DNA from: GCA-020356105 sp041602815
GTDB taxonomy: Bacteria; Pseudomonadota; Alphaproteobacteria; UBA8366; JADFVY01
Length of the DNA stretch: 26,435 nucleotides
Direction of reading: 5' to 3'
Assembly (NCBI GenBank): GCA_041602815.1
Contig: JBFIFO010000038.1
Span: forward strand, 1 to 26,435
Positions 1 to 12,277 of the stretch are shown here, piece after piece. The notes below the pieces were generated by a model, which worked only from the letters and a program-made list of their open reading frames with translations, was not told the origin of the DNA and searched no databases. Made by a program: the position numbers and the translations under genes. The first letter of the stretch is position 1. Every line of letters starts with the position of its first letter.

Positions 1-1608
<1,608 letters not shown>

Positions 1609-1634
1609 GCAGTTATCCCCGCTAACTCATGTGC

Positions 1635-1652
1635 GACCGGGTCGTCCCGGTC
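1635..1652 (-). other. Hairpin between dnaG and rpoD
   Basis: A perfect 7-bp stem (GACCGGG/CCCGGTC) closes a 4-nt loop in the 62-nt gap between the dnaG stop and the rpoD start. Flanking GTG and CAC can extend it across a 2-nt bulge. No T-tract follows, so it is not a typical terminator. In E. coli the dnaG-rpoD junction carries an RNA processing site, and this hairpin could have a similar role. That role is inference. Confidence 0.4.
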
Positions 1653-1670
1653 ACAACCACATCGCGCCCA

Positions 1671-3515
1671 TCAGCCGCCGTCGTCCCGCTCCCCGGCATC
1701 CTGCCGCGCGTCCTCGGTTTCGCGCATTCGGGTATCGCTCAATTCGACATCCCTGCGAAACGCCAGAAAGCGCGCCTCCGTGTCCTCGTCCGGGTGGTCT
1801 GCTGTATAACGTGCGGTGGCCACTAATTCTTCCATTCGCCGTCCCTGAAATATGAAGGCGAGCACTTCCGTCAGACCGGCACGCGCCGCCGCCACGGGCG
1901 CGTTCGCCCGGGCGAAGGCGGCGTGGACCAGCACGTCATCGGCGCACAACGCTCCAATCAGGGTGGCAAAACCATCCCGTGAGAGGTGGCGCTTGAGTGT
2001 CTCCGCGTCAAGGTCCGGGTCCGCAGCGAGTTGTTTTTGTAGTGCCTGCAGCAGGTTGTCAAGATCGGGATCGAGTTCGGCATGGGCCAGCGAGTCGCTG
2101 AATTCGTCGGCCAGCTCGGGGTGCTGCAGCAGGGTGGCGAGCACGACTTGCTGGCGGCGGCGCGGAAACGCTCCGGTGCTGGCCAGCGCACCGCCGGCGG
2201 TTGCCGGCCACGGTTGCCCCGGTGCCGGGCGATGCCCCTGCCGCGCCGGCCGGAACGTCCGGTACAGCCGTTCCCGGAACGCCGACCAGTAATAGTTCTG
2301 GACCGCCGTGTCGGCGATCTGCCGCGTGCGCTGCCGCAGCCGGCGCTCGAGGTCGGCGCGGCGCTCCGGCGTATCGATCGACCTGAGGCCGAGTTCGAGG
2401 TTCCAGATCAGTTCCGACATCGGGACGCCGTCGTCGAGCACGCGACGCATCGCCGCAGCCCCGCTGCCGGCAATCAGGTCGTCCGGATCCTTGCCCGGCG
2501 GCAACAACGCGAAACGCAGGGACTTGCCCGGGCGCAGCAGCGGCAGGGCGCGGTCGGCGGCGCGCGCGGCGGCGCGGGCCCCGGCCTCGTCGCCGTCGAA
2601 ACACAGCACCGGCTCGTCGGCATGTCGCCACAGCATCGTGATCTGGTCCTCGGTCAGGGCGGTGCCGAGCGGCGCCACCGCCCCCTCGAAGCCGGCGCGG
2701 TGCAGCGCGATGACGTCCATGTAGCCTTCGGCGACGACGAGCGGGGCGCCGTCCCGCACCGCCGCCGCGGCGCGATCGAGGTTGTAGAGAGTCCGCCCCT
2801 TGTGGAACAGCGGCGTGTCCGGCGAGTTGATGTATTTCGCGGCCTTGGCGTCGCCGAGCAGCCGCGCCCCGAAGGCGACGATCCGGCCGCGCCGGTCGGT
2901 GATCGGGAACATCACCCGGTCCCGGAACAGGTCGTAGGCGGCGGCGCCGTCGTCCGGCCGCTTCAACAGGCCAGCCTCGATCAGGATCTCCTCGGAAAAC
3001 CCCTGCCCGGTCAGCGCGGGCTTCAGGGCGCTGCGCGAGTCCGGCGCGAAGCCGAGCCGGAAGTGGCCGATCGCCTGCTCGTCCAGGCCGCGTCCCGCGA
3101 GATACCGCCGTGCCGCCTCGCCGCCCGGGCCGCGCAGCTGGTCGGCGAACCAGCGCGCCGCGGCATCCACGGCCTCGGCGAGGCCGACGCGCCGCTGCTC
3201 GCGTTCGCGATCCTCCGGCGTCTGTTCCGGCATCGGCAGGCCGGCGAGGCCGGCCATCCGTTCCACGGCCTCAGGAAAGCTCAGATTCTCGGTGTTCTGT
3301 ACGAACGAGATCGCATCGCCGTGGGCGCCGCAACCGAAGCAGTGGTAGAAGCCCTTGTCCTCGTTGACGGTAAACGACGGCGTTTTTTCGGTGTGGAACG
3401 GGCACAGGCCGAGATGCTCGCGGCCCTTGCGTACCAGCTTGACCCGTCGGCCGACGACGTCCACCAGACCGACGCGGTCCTTGATGTCGTCGAGAAAGCG
3501 CGGCGGAAATGCCAT
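1671..3515 (-). CDS. dnaG: DNA primase DnaG
   Basis: Primase makes the short RNA primers for leading- and lagging-strand synthesis with the DnaB helicase. The 614-residue product is within the family's range. The N-terminal zinc ribbon shows Cys38, His41, Cys59 and Cys62 (CPFHTEKTPSF, then YHCFGCGAHGD). The RNA polymerase core and TOPRIM fold follow, with the acidic metal-binding residues in VAEGYMD (Glu263), FDGDEAG (Asp307, Asp309) and GKDPDD (Asp343). The C-terminal helicase-binding part is poorly conserved, as usual. The gene lies 64 nt after the yqeY-like gene and 62 nt before rpoD, all on the minus strand. A candidate promoter lies just upstream. Confidence 0.97.
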   Translation of the reverse strand: MAFPPRFLDDIKDRVGLVDVVGRRVKLVRKGREHLGLCPFHTEKTPSFTVNEDKGFYHCFGCGAHGDAISFVQNTENLSFPEAVERMAGLAGLPMPEQTPEDREREQRRVGLAEAVDAAARWFADQLRGPGGEAARRYLAGRGLDEQAIGHFRLGFAPDSRSALKPALTGQGFSEEILIEAGLLKRPDDGAAAYDLFRDRVMFPITDRRGRIVAFGARLLGDAKAAKYINSPDTPLFHKGRTLYNLDRAAAAVRDGAPLVVAEGYMDVIALHRAGFEGAVAPLGTALTEDQITMLWRHADEPVLCFDGDEAGARAAARAADRALPLLRPGKSLRFALLPPGKDPDDLIAGSGAAAMRRVLDDGVPMSELIWNLELGLRSIDTPERRADLERRLRQRTRQIADTAVQNYYWSAFRERLYRTFRPARQGHRPAPGQPWPATAGGALASTGAFPRRRQQVVLATLLQHPELADEFSDSLAHAELDPDLDNLLQALQKQLAADPDLDAETLKRHLSRDGFATLIGALCADDVLVHAAFARANAPVAAARAGLTEVLAFIFQGRRMEELVATARYTADHPDEDTEARFLAFRRDVELSDTRMRETEDARQDAGERDDGG

Positions 3516-3553
3516 GTCGGTCGTCGCTCCGGGGCGCCAGGGTTGCGGCCCCT

Positions 3554-3583
3554 CTTATACCATGCGGCGGACGGCGCGGTCAG
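3554..3583 (-). promoter_or_regulatory. Candidate sigma-70 promoter for dnaG
   Basis: Read on the minus strand, CTGACC (3583-3578) is followed after 18 nt by TATAAG (3559-3554), with TGG just before the -10. The -35 box overlaps the stop codon of the yqeY-like gene. Transcription would start some 30 nt upstream of the dnaG ATG. dnaG-rpoD could then be expressed apart from the yqeY-like gene. Confidence 0.45.
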
Positions 3584-4038
3584 CCGGAGAGCAGCGCCTT
3601 GGCCACCTTCCCCGCCTTGGCGAAGTCCATCTGGCCGGCGTATTCCTCGCGCAGCACCGCCATGACCTTGCCCATCTCCTTCAGGCCGGACGCCCCGACC
3701 GAGTCGATGGTCTCGCGGATCGCCGCCTCGATGGCGGCATCGTCCATCTGCTCCGGCAGGAAGCCCTCGATGATCTCGATTTCCTCCGCTTCCTGCTCGG
3801 CCAGCTCGTCGCGGCCGCCCTTGCGGTACATCTCGATGCTCTCGCGGCGCTGCTTGATCATGGTCTGCAGCATGGACAGGATCTCGTCGTCGCCGATCCC
3901 CTCCGTCTGGCCCTTGCTGCGGGCGGCGATGTCGCGATCCTTCAGCGCTGCCAGAATCAGCCGCAGCGTTGCCGTCGCACGCTGCTCCTTGGCCAGCATC
4001 GCCTTCTTCAGTTCGTTGTTGAGACGTTCACGCAGCAT
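3580..4038 (-). CDS. GatB/YqeY domain protein
   Basis: A 152-residue, mostly helical, charged protein of the YqeY family. It resembles the C-terminal tRNA-binding domain of the GatB subunit of amidotransferases but stands alone. The start (MLRERLNNELKKAMLAKEQ), the central EIEIIEGFLPEQMDDAAIE segment and the end (GQMDFAKAGKVAKALLSG) are typical. The biochemical role of free YqeY proteins is not firmly established; a link to tRNA or translation is inferred from the GatB similarity. It is the first gene of the minus-strand cluster with dnaG and rpoD, a common context in alphaproteobacteria. No strong ribosome binding site is visible before the ATG at 4038. Confidence 0.93.
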   Translation of the reverse strand: MLRERLNNELKKAMLAKEQRATATLRLILAALKDRDIAARSKGQTEGIGDDEILSMLQTMIKQRRESIEMYRKGGRDELAEQEAEEIEIIEGFLPEQMDDAAIEAAIRETIDSVGASGLKEMGKVMAVLREEYAGQMDFAKAGKVAKALLSG

Positions 4039-4202
4039 TGCTCATGCCCGTACGAGTGATGATGGCGGGAATACCAAGGACATGCAGAACAACCCTCCAG
4101 GCCGGGCCCGGCCGCGTGCCGCGAACGTCGCGGAACCCGCCCCGTGCGGGACGCCCGGCCCGGCGCAGGGGCGATAACCTACCCGATCCGGGCCATCAAA
4201 GC

Positions 4203-4219
4203 AAACCGATAAGCGGTTT
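4203..4219. repeat. 17-bp inverted repeat in the yqeY/carA divergent region
   Basis: AAACCG and CGGTTT are perfect inverted copies separated by ATAAG. They stand at the start of the only AT-rich stretch (about 4203-4256) in the 324-bp divergent gap 4039-4362. The repeat lies about 45 bp upstream of the carA -35 box, so it could be an operator. The rest of the gap (4080-4190) is GC-rich with several short self-complementary runs and shows no gene. Confidence 0.4.
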
Positions 4220-4263
4220 ATAAGATATTGATTTAAAATAAAAAAGAGAATCTGCCCGGCAAC

Positions 4264-4291
4264 TTGACTGCGGCCGGCGTTTTGCTTAAAA
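4264..4291 (+). promoter_or_regulatory. Candidate carAB promoter
   Basis: TTGACT (4264-4269) and TTAAAA (4286-4291) are separated by 16 nt. An A/T-rich run at 4220-4256 lies where an UP element would be. Predicted transcription starts near 4298, about 65 nt before the carA ATG at 4363. The TTG of the -35 box also opens the longest carA reading frame, but if this promoter is real that codon is never transcribed. Confidence 0.5.
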
Positions 4292-4362
4292 GACGGCGCA
4301 ATTTGTCCGAAGCGCTTGCCGACGCAAGCCGCCGCCACCCGCAGGACGGGGACGCCAGCCAC

Positions 4363-5527
4363 ATGCCCGACGCAAAGCCTGCCAAGACCGCCGTGCCTCC
4401 GGGCGTCACGGCGGCATTGGTTCTGGCCGACGGGACGGTGTTCTGGGGGCGGGGACTGGGCGCCGTCGGCGAGACCGGCGGCGAGATCGTCTTCAACACC
4501 GCGATCACCGGCTATCAGGAGATCCTGACCGACCCGTCCTACGCGGGGCAGATCATCACCTTCACCTTCCCGCATATCGGCAACGTCGGGACCAACCCCG
4601 AGGACATCGAGACCGCCACCCCGGCCGCCGGTGGCTGCGTGCTGCGGGCCGAGGTGACCGGGCCGTCGAACTGGCGGGCGGTGCAGCCGCTCGATGCCTG
4701 GCTGAAGGCGCAGAACCTGGTTGCCATCGCCGGGGTCGACACGCGGCGGCTGACCCGGCGCGTCCGCGATCTCGGGGCGCCCAACGGCGTGCTGGCGCAC
4801 GCCCCGGACAGGGCGCTGGACATCGAGGCGCTGCAGGCCAGGGCGGCCGCCTGGCCGGGGCTGGAAGGCCAGGACCTCGCCCGCGGCGTGAGCTGCACCC
4901 AGACCTACCAGTGGGAAGGCACGACCTGGAAGATCGGCCGGGGCTACGGTCGCCAGGACGCGCCGCGATTCCACGTGGTGGCGATGGATTTCGGCGCCAA
5001 ACGGAACATCCTGCGCTGCCTTGCCACGCTCGGCTGCAGGGTCACCGTCGTGCCGGCCTGGACGACCGCCGAGGAGGTGCTGCGCCACAAGCCGGACGGC
5101 GTGTTCCTCGCCAACGGGCCGGGCGACCCGGCGGCCACCGGCGAATACGCGGTGCCGGCGATCCGCACGATCCTTGAGGCCGGCAAGCCGGTGTTCGGGA
5201 TCTGCCTCGGCCACCAGATGCTGGCACTGGCGCTCGGCGCGCATACCCATAAGATGCATCACGGCCATCACGGCGCCAACCACCCCGTCAAGGACCTGGC
5301 CACCGGCCGGGTCGAGATCACCAGCCAGAATCACGGCTTCGTCGTCGATGCCGACTCGCTGCCCGACGGCGTCGAGGCGACCCACGTCTCGCTGTTCGAC
5401 GGCACGCTGGAAGGCCTGCGCTGCACCGACCGGCCGGTGTTCAGCGTGCAGTACCATCCCGAGGCCTCGCCGGGACCGCACGACAGCCACTACCTGTTCG
5501 AGCGGTTCGTTGCGATGATGGAAGAGC

Positions 5528-5535
<8 letters not shown>
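4363..5535 (+). CDS. carA: Carbamoyl-phosphate synthase small (glutaminase) subunit
   Basis: CarA hydrolyses glutamine and passes ammonia to CarB for carbamoyl phosphate, the precursor of pyrimidines and arginine. Starting at ATG 4363 gives 390 residues, close to the 382 of E. coli CarA. The N-terminal half carries the CarA-specific domain (LADGTVFWGRGLG, FNTAITGYQEILTDPSYAGQ). The C-terminal class I glutamine amidotransferase domain has the nucleophile Cys281 in FGICLGHQ and the catalytic His365 and Glu367 in QYHPEASPGPHD. A TTG start 99 nt upstream would add a low-complexity Arg-rich extension and would lie in the presumed promoter, so I reject it. The end of carA overlaps carB by 8 nt. Confidence 0.97.
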
Positions 5536-8785
<3,250 letters not shown>

Positions 8786-8814
8786 AGATATTTCCCGGCG
8801 TGGAGGCAAGTTTG

Positions 8815-8853
8815 CGCCGGCGACCAGAGGTTCGCCGGCGGTGATGAGTTTTT
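8815..8853 (+). terminator. Terminator-like hairpin between carB and greA
   Basis: A perfect 9-bp stem (CGCCGGCGA/TCGCCGGCG, 8815-8823 and 8832-8840) with an 8-nt loop is followed, after 8 nt, by five T residues (8849-8853). The T-tract is short and displaced, so this could be a weak terminator or partial attenuator that lowers read-through from carAB into greA. Confidence 0.45.
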
Positions 8854-8892
8854 GCGGCAAGCCGGGGCGCCGCGTATGAGGAATGGACGACG

Positions 8893-9366
8893 ATGGAAAA
8901 GGTGCCGATGACCGCTGGCGGGTACGAGCGCCTGCGCGAAGAGTTGAGAAATCTGAAAGCGGTCGAACGGCCGGCGATCATCCAGCTGATCGCCGAGGCG
9001 CGGACCCACGGCGACCTGTCGGAGAACGCGGAGTATCACGCGGCGCGCGAGCGCCAGAGCTTCATCGAAGGCCGGATCGGCGAGCTGGAGGACAAGATCA
9101 GCCGCGCCGAAGTCATCGACGTCTCCAAGCTGAGCGGCAAGATGGTGAAATTCGGCGCCACCGTGACGATCGCCGACGAGGATACCGACGAGGAGTCGAC
9201 CTACCAGATCGTCGGCGAGCTGGAAGCCGACATCTCGGCGGGCCTGCTGTCCGTGACCTCGCCGCTGGCCCGGGCCATCATCGGCAAGACCGTCGGCGAC
9301 CAGGTCGAGGTCGCAACGCCGCGCGGTGCGAAAGACTACGAAATCGTCAAGGTCCGGTATAAGTAG
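8893..9366 (+). CDS. greA: Transcription elongation factor GreA
   Basis: GreA enters the secondary channel of RNA polymerase and stimulates cleavage of the backtracked transcript. The 157-residue length matches the family (E. coli 158). The N-terminal coiled coil begins MEKVPMTAGGYERLREELRN. At its tip HGDLSENAEYHAARERQ holds the conserved acidic residues (Asp and Glu of DLSENAEY) that place the catalytic metal. The C-terminal FKBP-like domain includes GATVTIADEDTDEESTYQIVG and ends near SPLARAIIGKTVGDQVEV. GAGGAA lies 8-9 nt before the ATG. The gene follows carB by 107 nt and is convergent with the Lrp-type gene, 15 nt away. Confidence 0.97.
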   Translation: MEKVPMTAGGYERLREELRNLKAVERPAIIQLIAEARTHGDLSENAEYHAARERQSFIEGRIGELEDKISRAEVIDVSKLSGKMVKFGATVTIADEDTDEESTYQIVGELEADISAGLLSVTSPLARAIIGKTVGDQVEVATPRGAKDYEIVKVRYK

Positions 9367-9381
9367 GGGCGAACGGTCCGG

Positions 9382-9867
9382 TCAATCGGCCCTGTCCACA
9401 TCGATCGGCACGCCAACCTCGTTCTTCGAGTTGCGGATCGACAGCATGGATTTCACATGGCTCACATTCGGCGCCGCCGTCAGGGTGCTGGTCAGAAACC
9501 TGTTGTAGCTGTCCATGTCCTCGGAAACGATCTTGAGGATGAAGTCGGTTTCGCCGGTGAGCATGTAGCATTCACGCACCTCGGGCCACTCCTTGACGAG
9601 CGTCTCGAAGGCGACGAGATCGGCCTCGGCCTGGCTGTTCAGGCCGACATGGGCGAACACGGTGACGCCGTAGCCGAGCAGGTCGGGCGGGATGTCGGCG
9701 TGATAGCCGCGGATGTAACCCGCGTCCTCGAGGGCGCGCAGGCGCCGCAGGCATGGCGGCGCGGAGATGCCGGCCCGGCGGGCCAGCTCCACGTTCGGCA
9801 TCCTGCCGTTCTCCTGAAGGTCGCGCAGGATCTTCCGGTCGATCTTGTCGAGTTTGACGCGCCGCAT
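9382..9867 (-). CDS. Lrp/AsnC family transcriptional regulator
   Basis: A 161-residue regulator of the feast/famine (Lrp/AsnC) type, usually dimers to octamers that sense an amino acid. The N-terminal winged helix-turn-helix (LDKIDRKILRDLQENGRM, then VELARRAGISAPPCLRRL) binds DNA. The C-terminal RAM domain carries the ligand/oligomer interface (VRECYMLTGETDFILKIV). I chose ATG 9867 because CCGGAGC precedes it by about 9 nt and the protein begins with the family's usual LDKID. A longer frame from 9981 adds 38 residues with no such signal and runs into the divergent promoter region. The neighbouring ELM1-family gene is transcribed away from it, so it may be a target. Ligand unknown. Confidence 0.92.
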   Translation of the reverse strand: MRRVKLDKIDRKILRDLQENGRMPNVELARRAGISAPPCLRRLRALEDAGYIRGYHADIPPDLLGYGVTVFAHVGLNSQAEADLVAFETLVKEWPEVRECYMLTGETDFILKIVSEDMDSYNRFLTSTLTAAPNVSHVKSMLSIRNSKNEVGVPIDVDRAD

Positions 9868-9899
9868 GCGTATATGCTCCGGGTGGGTGATTTGCGCAA

Positions 9900-9926
9900 T
9901 AATATTACAAGTCGGGAACCGGCTTG
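9900..9926. promoter_or_regulatory. Candidate operator in the lrp/ELM1 divergent region
   Basis: TAATATTA (9900-9907) is a perfect 8-bp palindrome. It is directly followed by an interrupted inverted repeat, CAAGTCGG-GAA-CCGGCTTG (9908-9926), with one T/G mismatch. Both lie between the Lrp-type start (9867, minus) and the ELM1-type start (9996, plus). Lrp/AsnC regulators often bind AT-rich palindromes near their own gene, so this is a plausible auto-regulatory site, by position only. Confidence 0.3.
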
Positions 9927-9995
9927 CAAGTGCGACGGAAAGTTGCATAGCCTGCGCCATCGTATCGGCCCGACGACACACCGGAAACCCGAGTC

Positions 9996-10967
9996 ATGAT
10001 CGAGAACGTCGCCTGGGTCCTGACCGACGGAAAGGCCGGGTCGCGAAACGGGGCGCTGGGCCTGGCAGAGGCGGTGGGGCTGCCCATCGTCGACAAGCAC
10101 ATCCGCTCGGCAGCGCCCTGGCGTTGGCTGCCGCCGCTGCTGTGGCCCAGGGGCGTGCTCGGGGTCGGCGCGGGCGGCGACCCCCTGGAGCCGCCGTGGC
10201 CGCGACTGGTCATCAGCGCCGGCGAGCGTGCGGTCGGCCCCGCGCTGGAGATCCGGCGGCGCGCCGGCGGCGGTTCGTACTGCGTCCATATTCAGCATCC
10301 CCGGGTCGCGCCCCGGCGATTCGACCTGGTGATCGTATCGGCTCACGACCGGCTGCGCGGCCCCAACGTGCGGGTGACCGTCGGCGCGCTGCATCGGGTC
10401 ACGGCGGAACTGCTGGCCGATGCGGCCGTCCGCTTCGCCCCGTCCTTCGCGCATCTCCCGCGGCCGCTCGTCGCCGTCCTCGTGGGCGGCGCCAACCGGG
10501 TTTACCGGTTCGACCGTGCGACGGCGCAGCTTCTGGCGGACGGTCTCGCCGCAATGGCGCGGGACAGCGGCTGCGGACTGCTGGTAACGGCGTCACGCCG
10601 CACCGGCGAGGAAAACGCAGCGCTGCTGCGCGAAAAGCTGCGCGGCCTGCCCGCCGTGTTATGGGATGGAGACGGCGAAAATCCCTATTTCGCCTATCTC
10701 GCGCTGGCGGACGCGCTGGTCGTCACCGGCGATTCGGTGAACATGGTCTCGGAGGCCTGCTATACCGGCAAGCCGGTGTATGTGTTCCACCTTCCTGGCG
10801 GGGAAAGCAGCAAATTCGCAAGGTTCCACAATGTACTGGCGGAATCCGGGGCGACGCGGCCATTCACGGGGCGGCTCGAAAGCTGGCCCGGCAGACCGCT
10901 CGACGAACGAACGGCGCTGGCCGACGAGGTGCGCCGGGACCTCGAAGGCAGGGCGGACGACGCATGA
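9996..10967 (+). CDS. ELM1-family (DUF1022) protein, GT-B-like fold
   Basis: A 323-residue protein matching the bacterial branch of the mitochondrial-fission ELM1 family (Pfam Mito_fiss_Elm1, formerly DUF1022). Characteristic segments are the N-terminal WVLTDGKAGSRNGALGLAEA, ISAGERAVGPALEIRR, and in the second half ADALVVTGDSVNMVSEACYT followed by GKPVYVF. The last segments resemble the nucleotide-sugar-binding C-terminal half of GT-B glycosyltransferases, but the enzyme activity of bacterial members is not known to me. No signal peptide or membrane segment is evident, so it is probably cytoplasmic or peripheral. The gene is divergent from the Lrp-type regulator by 128 bp and followed by a LysR gene. 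The family call is firm; function is unknown. Confidence 0.9.
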   Translation: MIENVAWVLTDGKAGSRNGALGLAEAVGLPIVDKHIRSAAPWRWLPPLLWPRGVLGVGAGGDPLEPPWPRLVISAGERAVGPALEIRRRAGGGSYCVHIQHPRVAPRRFDLVIVSAHDRLRGPNVRVTVGALHRVTAELLADAAVRFAPSFAHLPRPLVAVLVGGANRVYRFDRATAQLLADGLAAMARDSGCGLLVTASRRTGEENAALLREKLRGLPAVLWDGDGENPYFAYLALADALVVTGDSVNMVSEACYTGKPVYVFHLPGGESSKFARFHNVLAESGATRPFTGRLESWPGRPLDERTALADEVRRDLEGRADDA

Positions 10968-11104
10968 CATGTGCCCCGACGCGCGGCCTTGCCGGCGAGG
11001 GACCGGACCGCCCGTATTCCGGCGACGCCGGCATGTCGCGTCGAATGCAGCCCGGACGGAAATTTGCTTTTCGCCGGCGATGCGGCCGTGCATTGTAGAT
11101 CGCC

Positions 11105-11995
11105 ATGGACTGGGACAAGCTGAGAATTTTCCACGCCGTGGCGGACGCCGGCAGCTTCACCCGCGCCGGCGAGACGCTGAATCTGAGTCAGTCGGCCGTC
11201 AGCCGCCAGATCAGCGCGCTGGAGGAAAGTCTGCACATCCCCCTATTCCACCGCCATGCGCGCGGACTGATCCTGACCGAGCAGGGCGATGTCCTGTACC
11301 GCACGGTCAAGGAGGTGTTCCACAAGCTGGCGATGGCGGAGGCACTGATTAGCGAAAGCCGGGAGCGGCCGTCCGGTCCGCTGAAGATCACGACGACCGT
11401 GGCCTTCGGCACCACCTGGCTGACGCCGCGGATCAAGGAATTCATCGATCTTTACGAGGACGTCGAGGTCAGCGTTATTCTGACCGACGGCGCACTCGAT
11501 CTGAGCATGCGCGAAGCGGACGTCGCGATCCGCATGACGGCGCCGCGACAGCCGGACCTCGTGCAGCGCCACCTGCTGACAGTGCACAGCCACATCTATG
11601 CGGCGCCGGACTATCTTGCCGAATACGGTACGCCGCAGACGCCGGAGGAACTCGACCGGCACAGGCTGATCGTGTACGGCCAGGACGCACCGCCGCCGGT
11701 GTCCTCGATCAACTGGCTCATTGACGCCGGGGCCGCCGAAGATAACCGGCGCCGGCCGATCCTGCGGCTGAACAACCTTTACGGAATTTATCGCGCGGTG
11801 CGCAGCGGGCTGGGTATGGCGGCCCTGCCCGATTACATGATCGCCGACAGCTCGGCGCTGGTCCGGGTCCTGCCGGACCTGTCGGGACCGGCTATCGAGG
11901 CGTATTTCGTCTACCCGGAGGAGTTGCGGCAATCGAAACGGGTCTCTGTTTTCCGGGATTTTTTGCTGCAAAAGGTCGCAGAAGGGAATTTTTGA
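11105..11995 (+). CDS. LysR family transcriptional regulator
   Basis: A 296-residue LysR-type regulator. The N-terminal helix-turn-helix is clear: MDWDKLRIFHAVADAGSFTR, then LNLSQSAVSRQISALEESL and LFHRHARGLILTEQG. The rest (from about residue 90) is the periplasmic-binding-protein-like effector domain, with PLKITTTVAFGTTWLTPRI and RSGLGMAALPDYMIAD. The effector cannot be told from sequence. The start is the usual LysR start although no good ribosome binding site precedes it. It lies on the same strand as the ELM1-type gene with a 137-nt gap. The first gene downstream on the plus strand is not a protein gene but the candidate RNA at 12105, so no obvious protein target is adjacent. Confidence 0.93.
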   Translation: MDWDKLRIFHAVADAGSFTRAGETLNLSQSAVSRQISALEESLHIPLFHRHARGLILTEQGDVLYRTVKEVFHKLAMAEALISESRERPSGPLKITTTVAFGTTWLTPRIKEFIDLYEDVEVSVILTDGALDLSMREADVAIRMTAPRQPDLVQRHLLTVHSHIYAAPDYLAEYGTPQTPEELDRHRLIVYGQDAPPPVSSINWLIDAGAAEDNRRRPILRLNNLYGIYRAVRSGLGMAALPDYMIADSSALVRVLPDLSGPAIEAYFVYPEELRQSKRVSVFRDFLLQKVAEGNF

Positions 11996-12069
11996 GTGTC
12001 CCACACGTTTATATAAATGAGTTTGCGCATAGGCGTTTGGGTCAGCCATGCGGATTTTGCATATCAGAA

Positions 12070-12098
12070 TTGTCTAATCTGGTATGGAAGTTGCTAAC
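12070..12098 (+). promoter_or_regulatory. Candidate promoter of the small RNA
   Basis: TTGTCT (12070-12075) and GCTAAC (12093-12098) are separated by 17 nt, in an AT-richer stretch following the LysR gene. Transcription would start about 12105, just before the structured region. The match to consensus is moderate. The rest of the gap 11996-12069 shows no gene. Confidence 0.4.
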
Positions 12099-12104
12099 CC
12101 AGCC

Positions 12105-12258
12105 CCCTATGTAAGGGATGCTTGAGCGCCCTTGTGGCGATCGAGCCTAGGCCGCGGGCGCAAGGCCTGTGGCCGAAGGGTCTTCGGACCCTACGTCTCC
12201 CAGACGTGAAGCCTCCCTGTTCAACTTGCCGGACCTTCGTGGTCCGGCGTTTTTTTTT
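12105..12258 (+). ncRNA. Candidate structured small RNA (family unassigned)
   Basis: About 154 nt with no credible reading frame but many perfect stems. A closing stem pairs 12114-12123 with 12209-12218 (nine pairs, one mismatch). Inside it are GCGCCC/GGGCGC (12126-12131 with 12156-12161, extended by CTT/AAG across a 2-nt bulge), AGGGTC-TTCG-GACCCT (12177-12192) and ACGTCT-CCC-AGACGT (12193-12207). A strong terminator ends the unit. The 3' strand of the closing stem contains CCTCCC, an anti-Shine-Dalgarno-like sequence. Length would suit 6S RNA, and GAAGCCT after a hairpin recalls part of it, but the folding is a multi-branched junction, not the long 6S rod, so I do not assign a family. No plus-strand gene follows, which argues against a riboswitch. 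Confidence 0.6.
12228..12258 (+). terminator. Rho-independent terminator of the small RNA
   Basis: A perfect 8-bp stem GCCGGACC/GGTCCGGC (12228-12235 and 12241-12248) with a 5-nt loop is followed after one base by nine T residues (12250-12258). It works on the plus strand only. This is the clearest intrinsic terminator signal on the plus strand of the window. Confidence 0.9.
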
Positions 12259-12277
12259 GCGCCGCCGCACAAGAAGA

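Noticed and set aside
4264..4362. Longer CarA starting at TTG 4264
   Set aside because: It would place the start codon in the -35 box and add 33 Arg-rich residues not found in the family.
12105..12258. Calling the small RNA 6S RNA (ssrS)
   Set aside because: Length and a GAAGCCT segment fit loosely, but the stems I can draw form a branched junction, not a rod with a central bubble, and the neighbours are not the zapA/formyltetrahydrofolate cyclo-ligase genes common around ssrS.
12070..12258. A riboswitch or molybdenum-cofactor leader for msrP
   Set aside because: The structure and terminator are on the plus strand, convergent with msrP, so it cannot lead the msrP mRNA.
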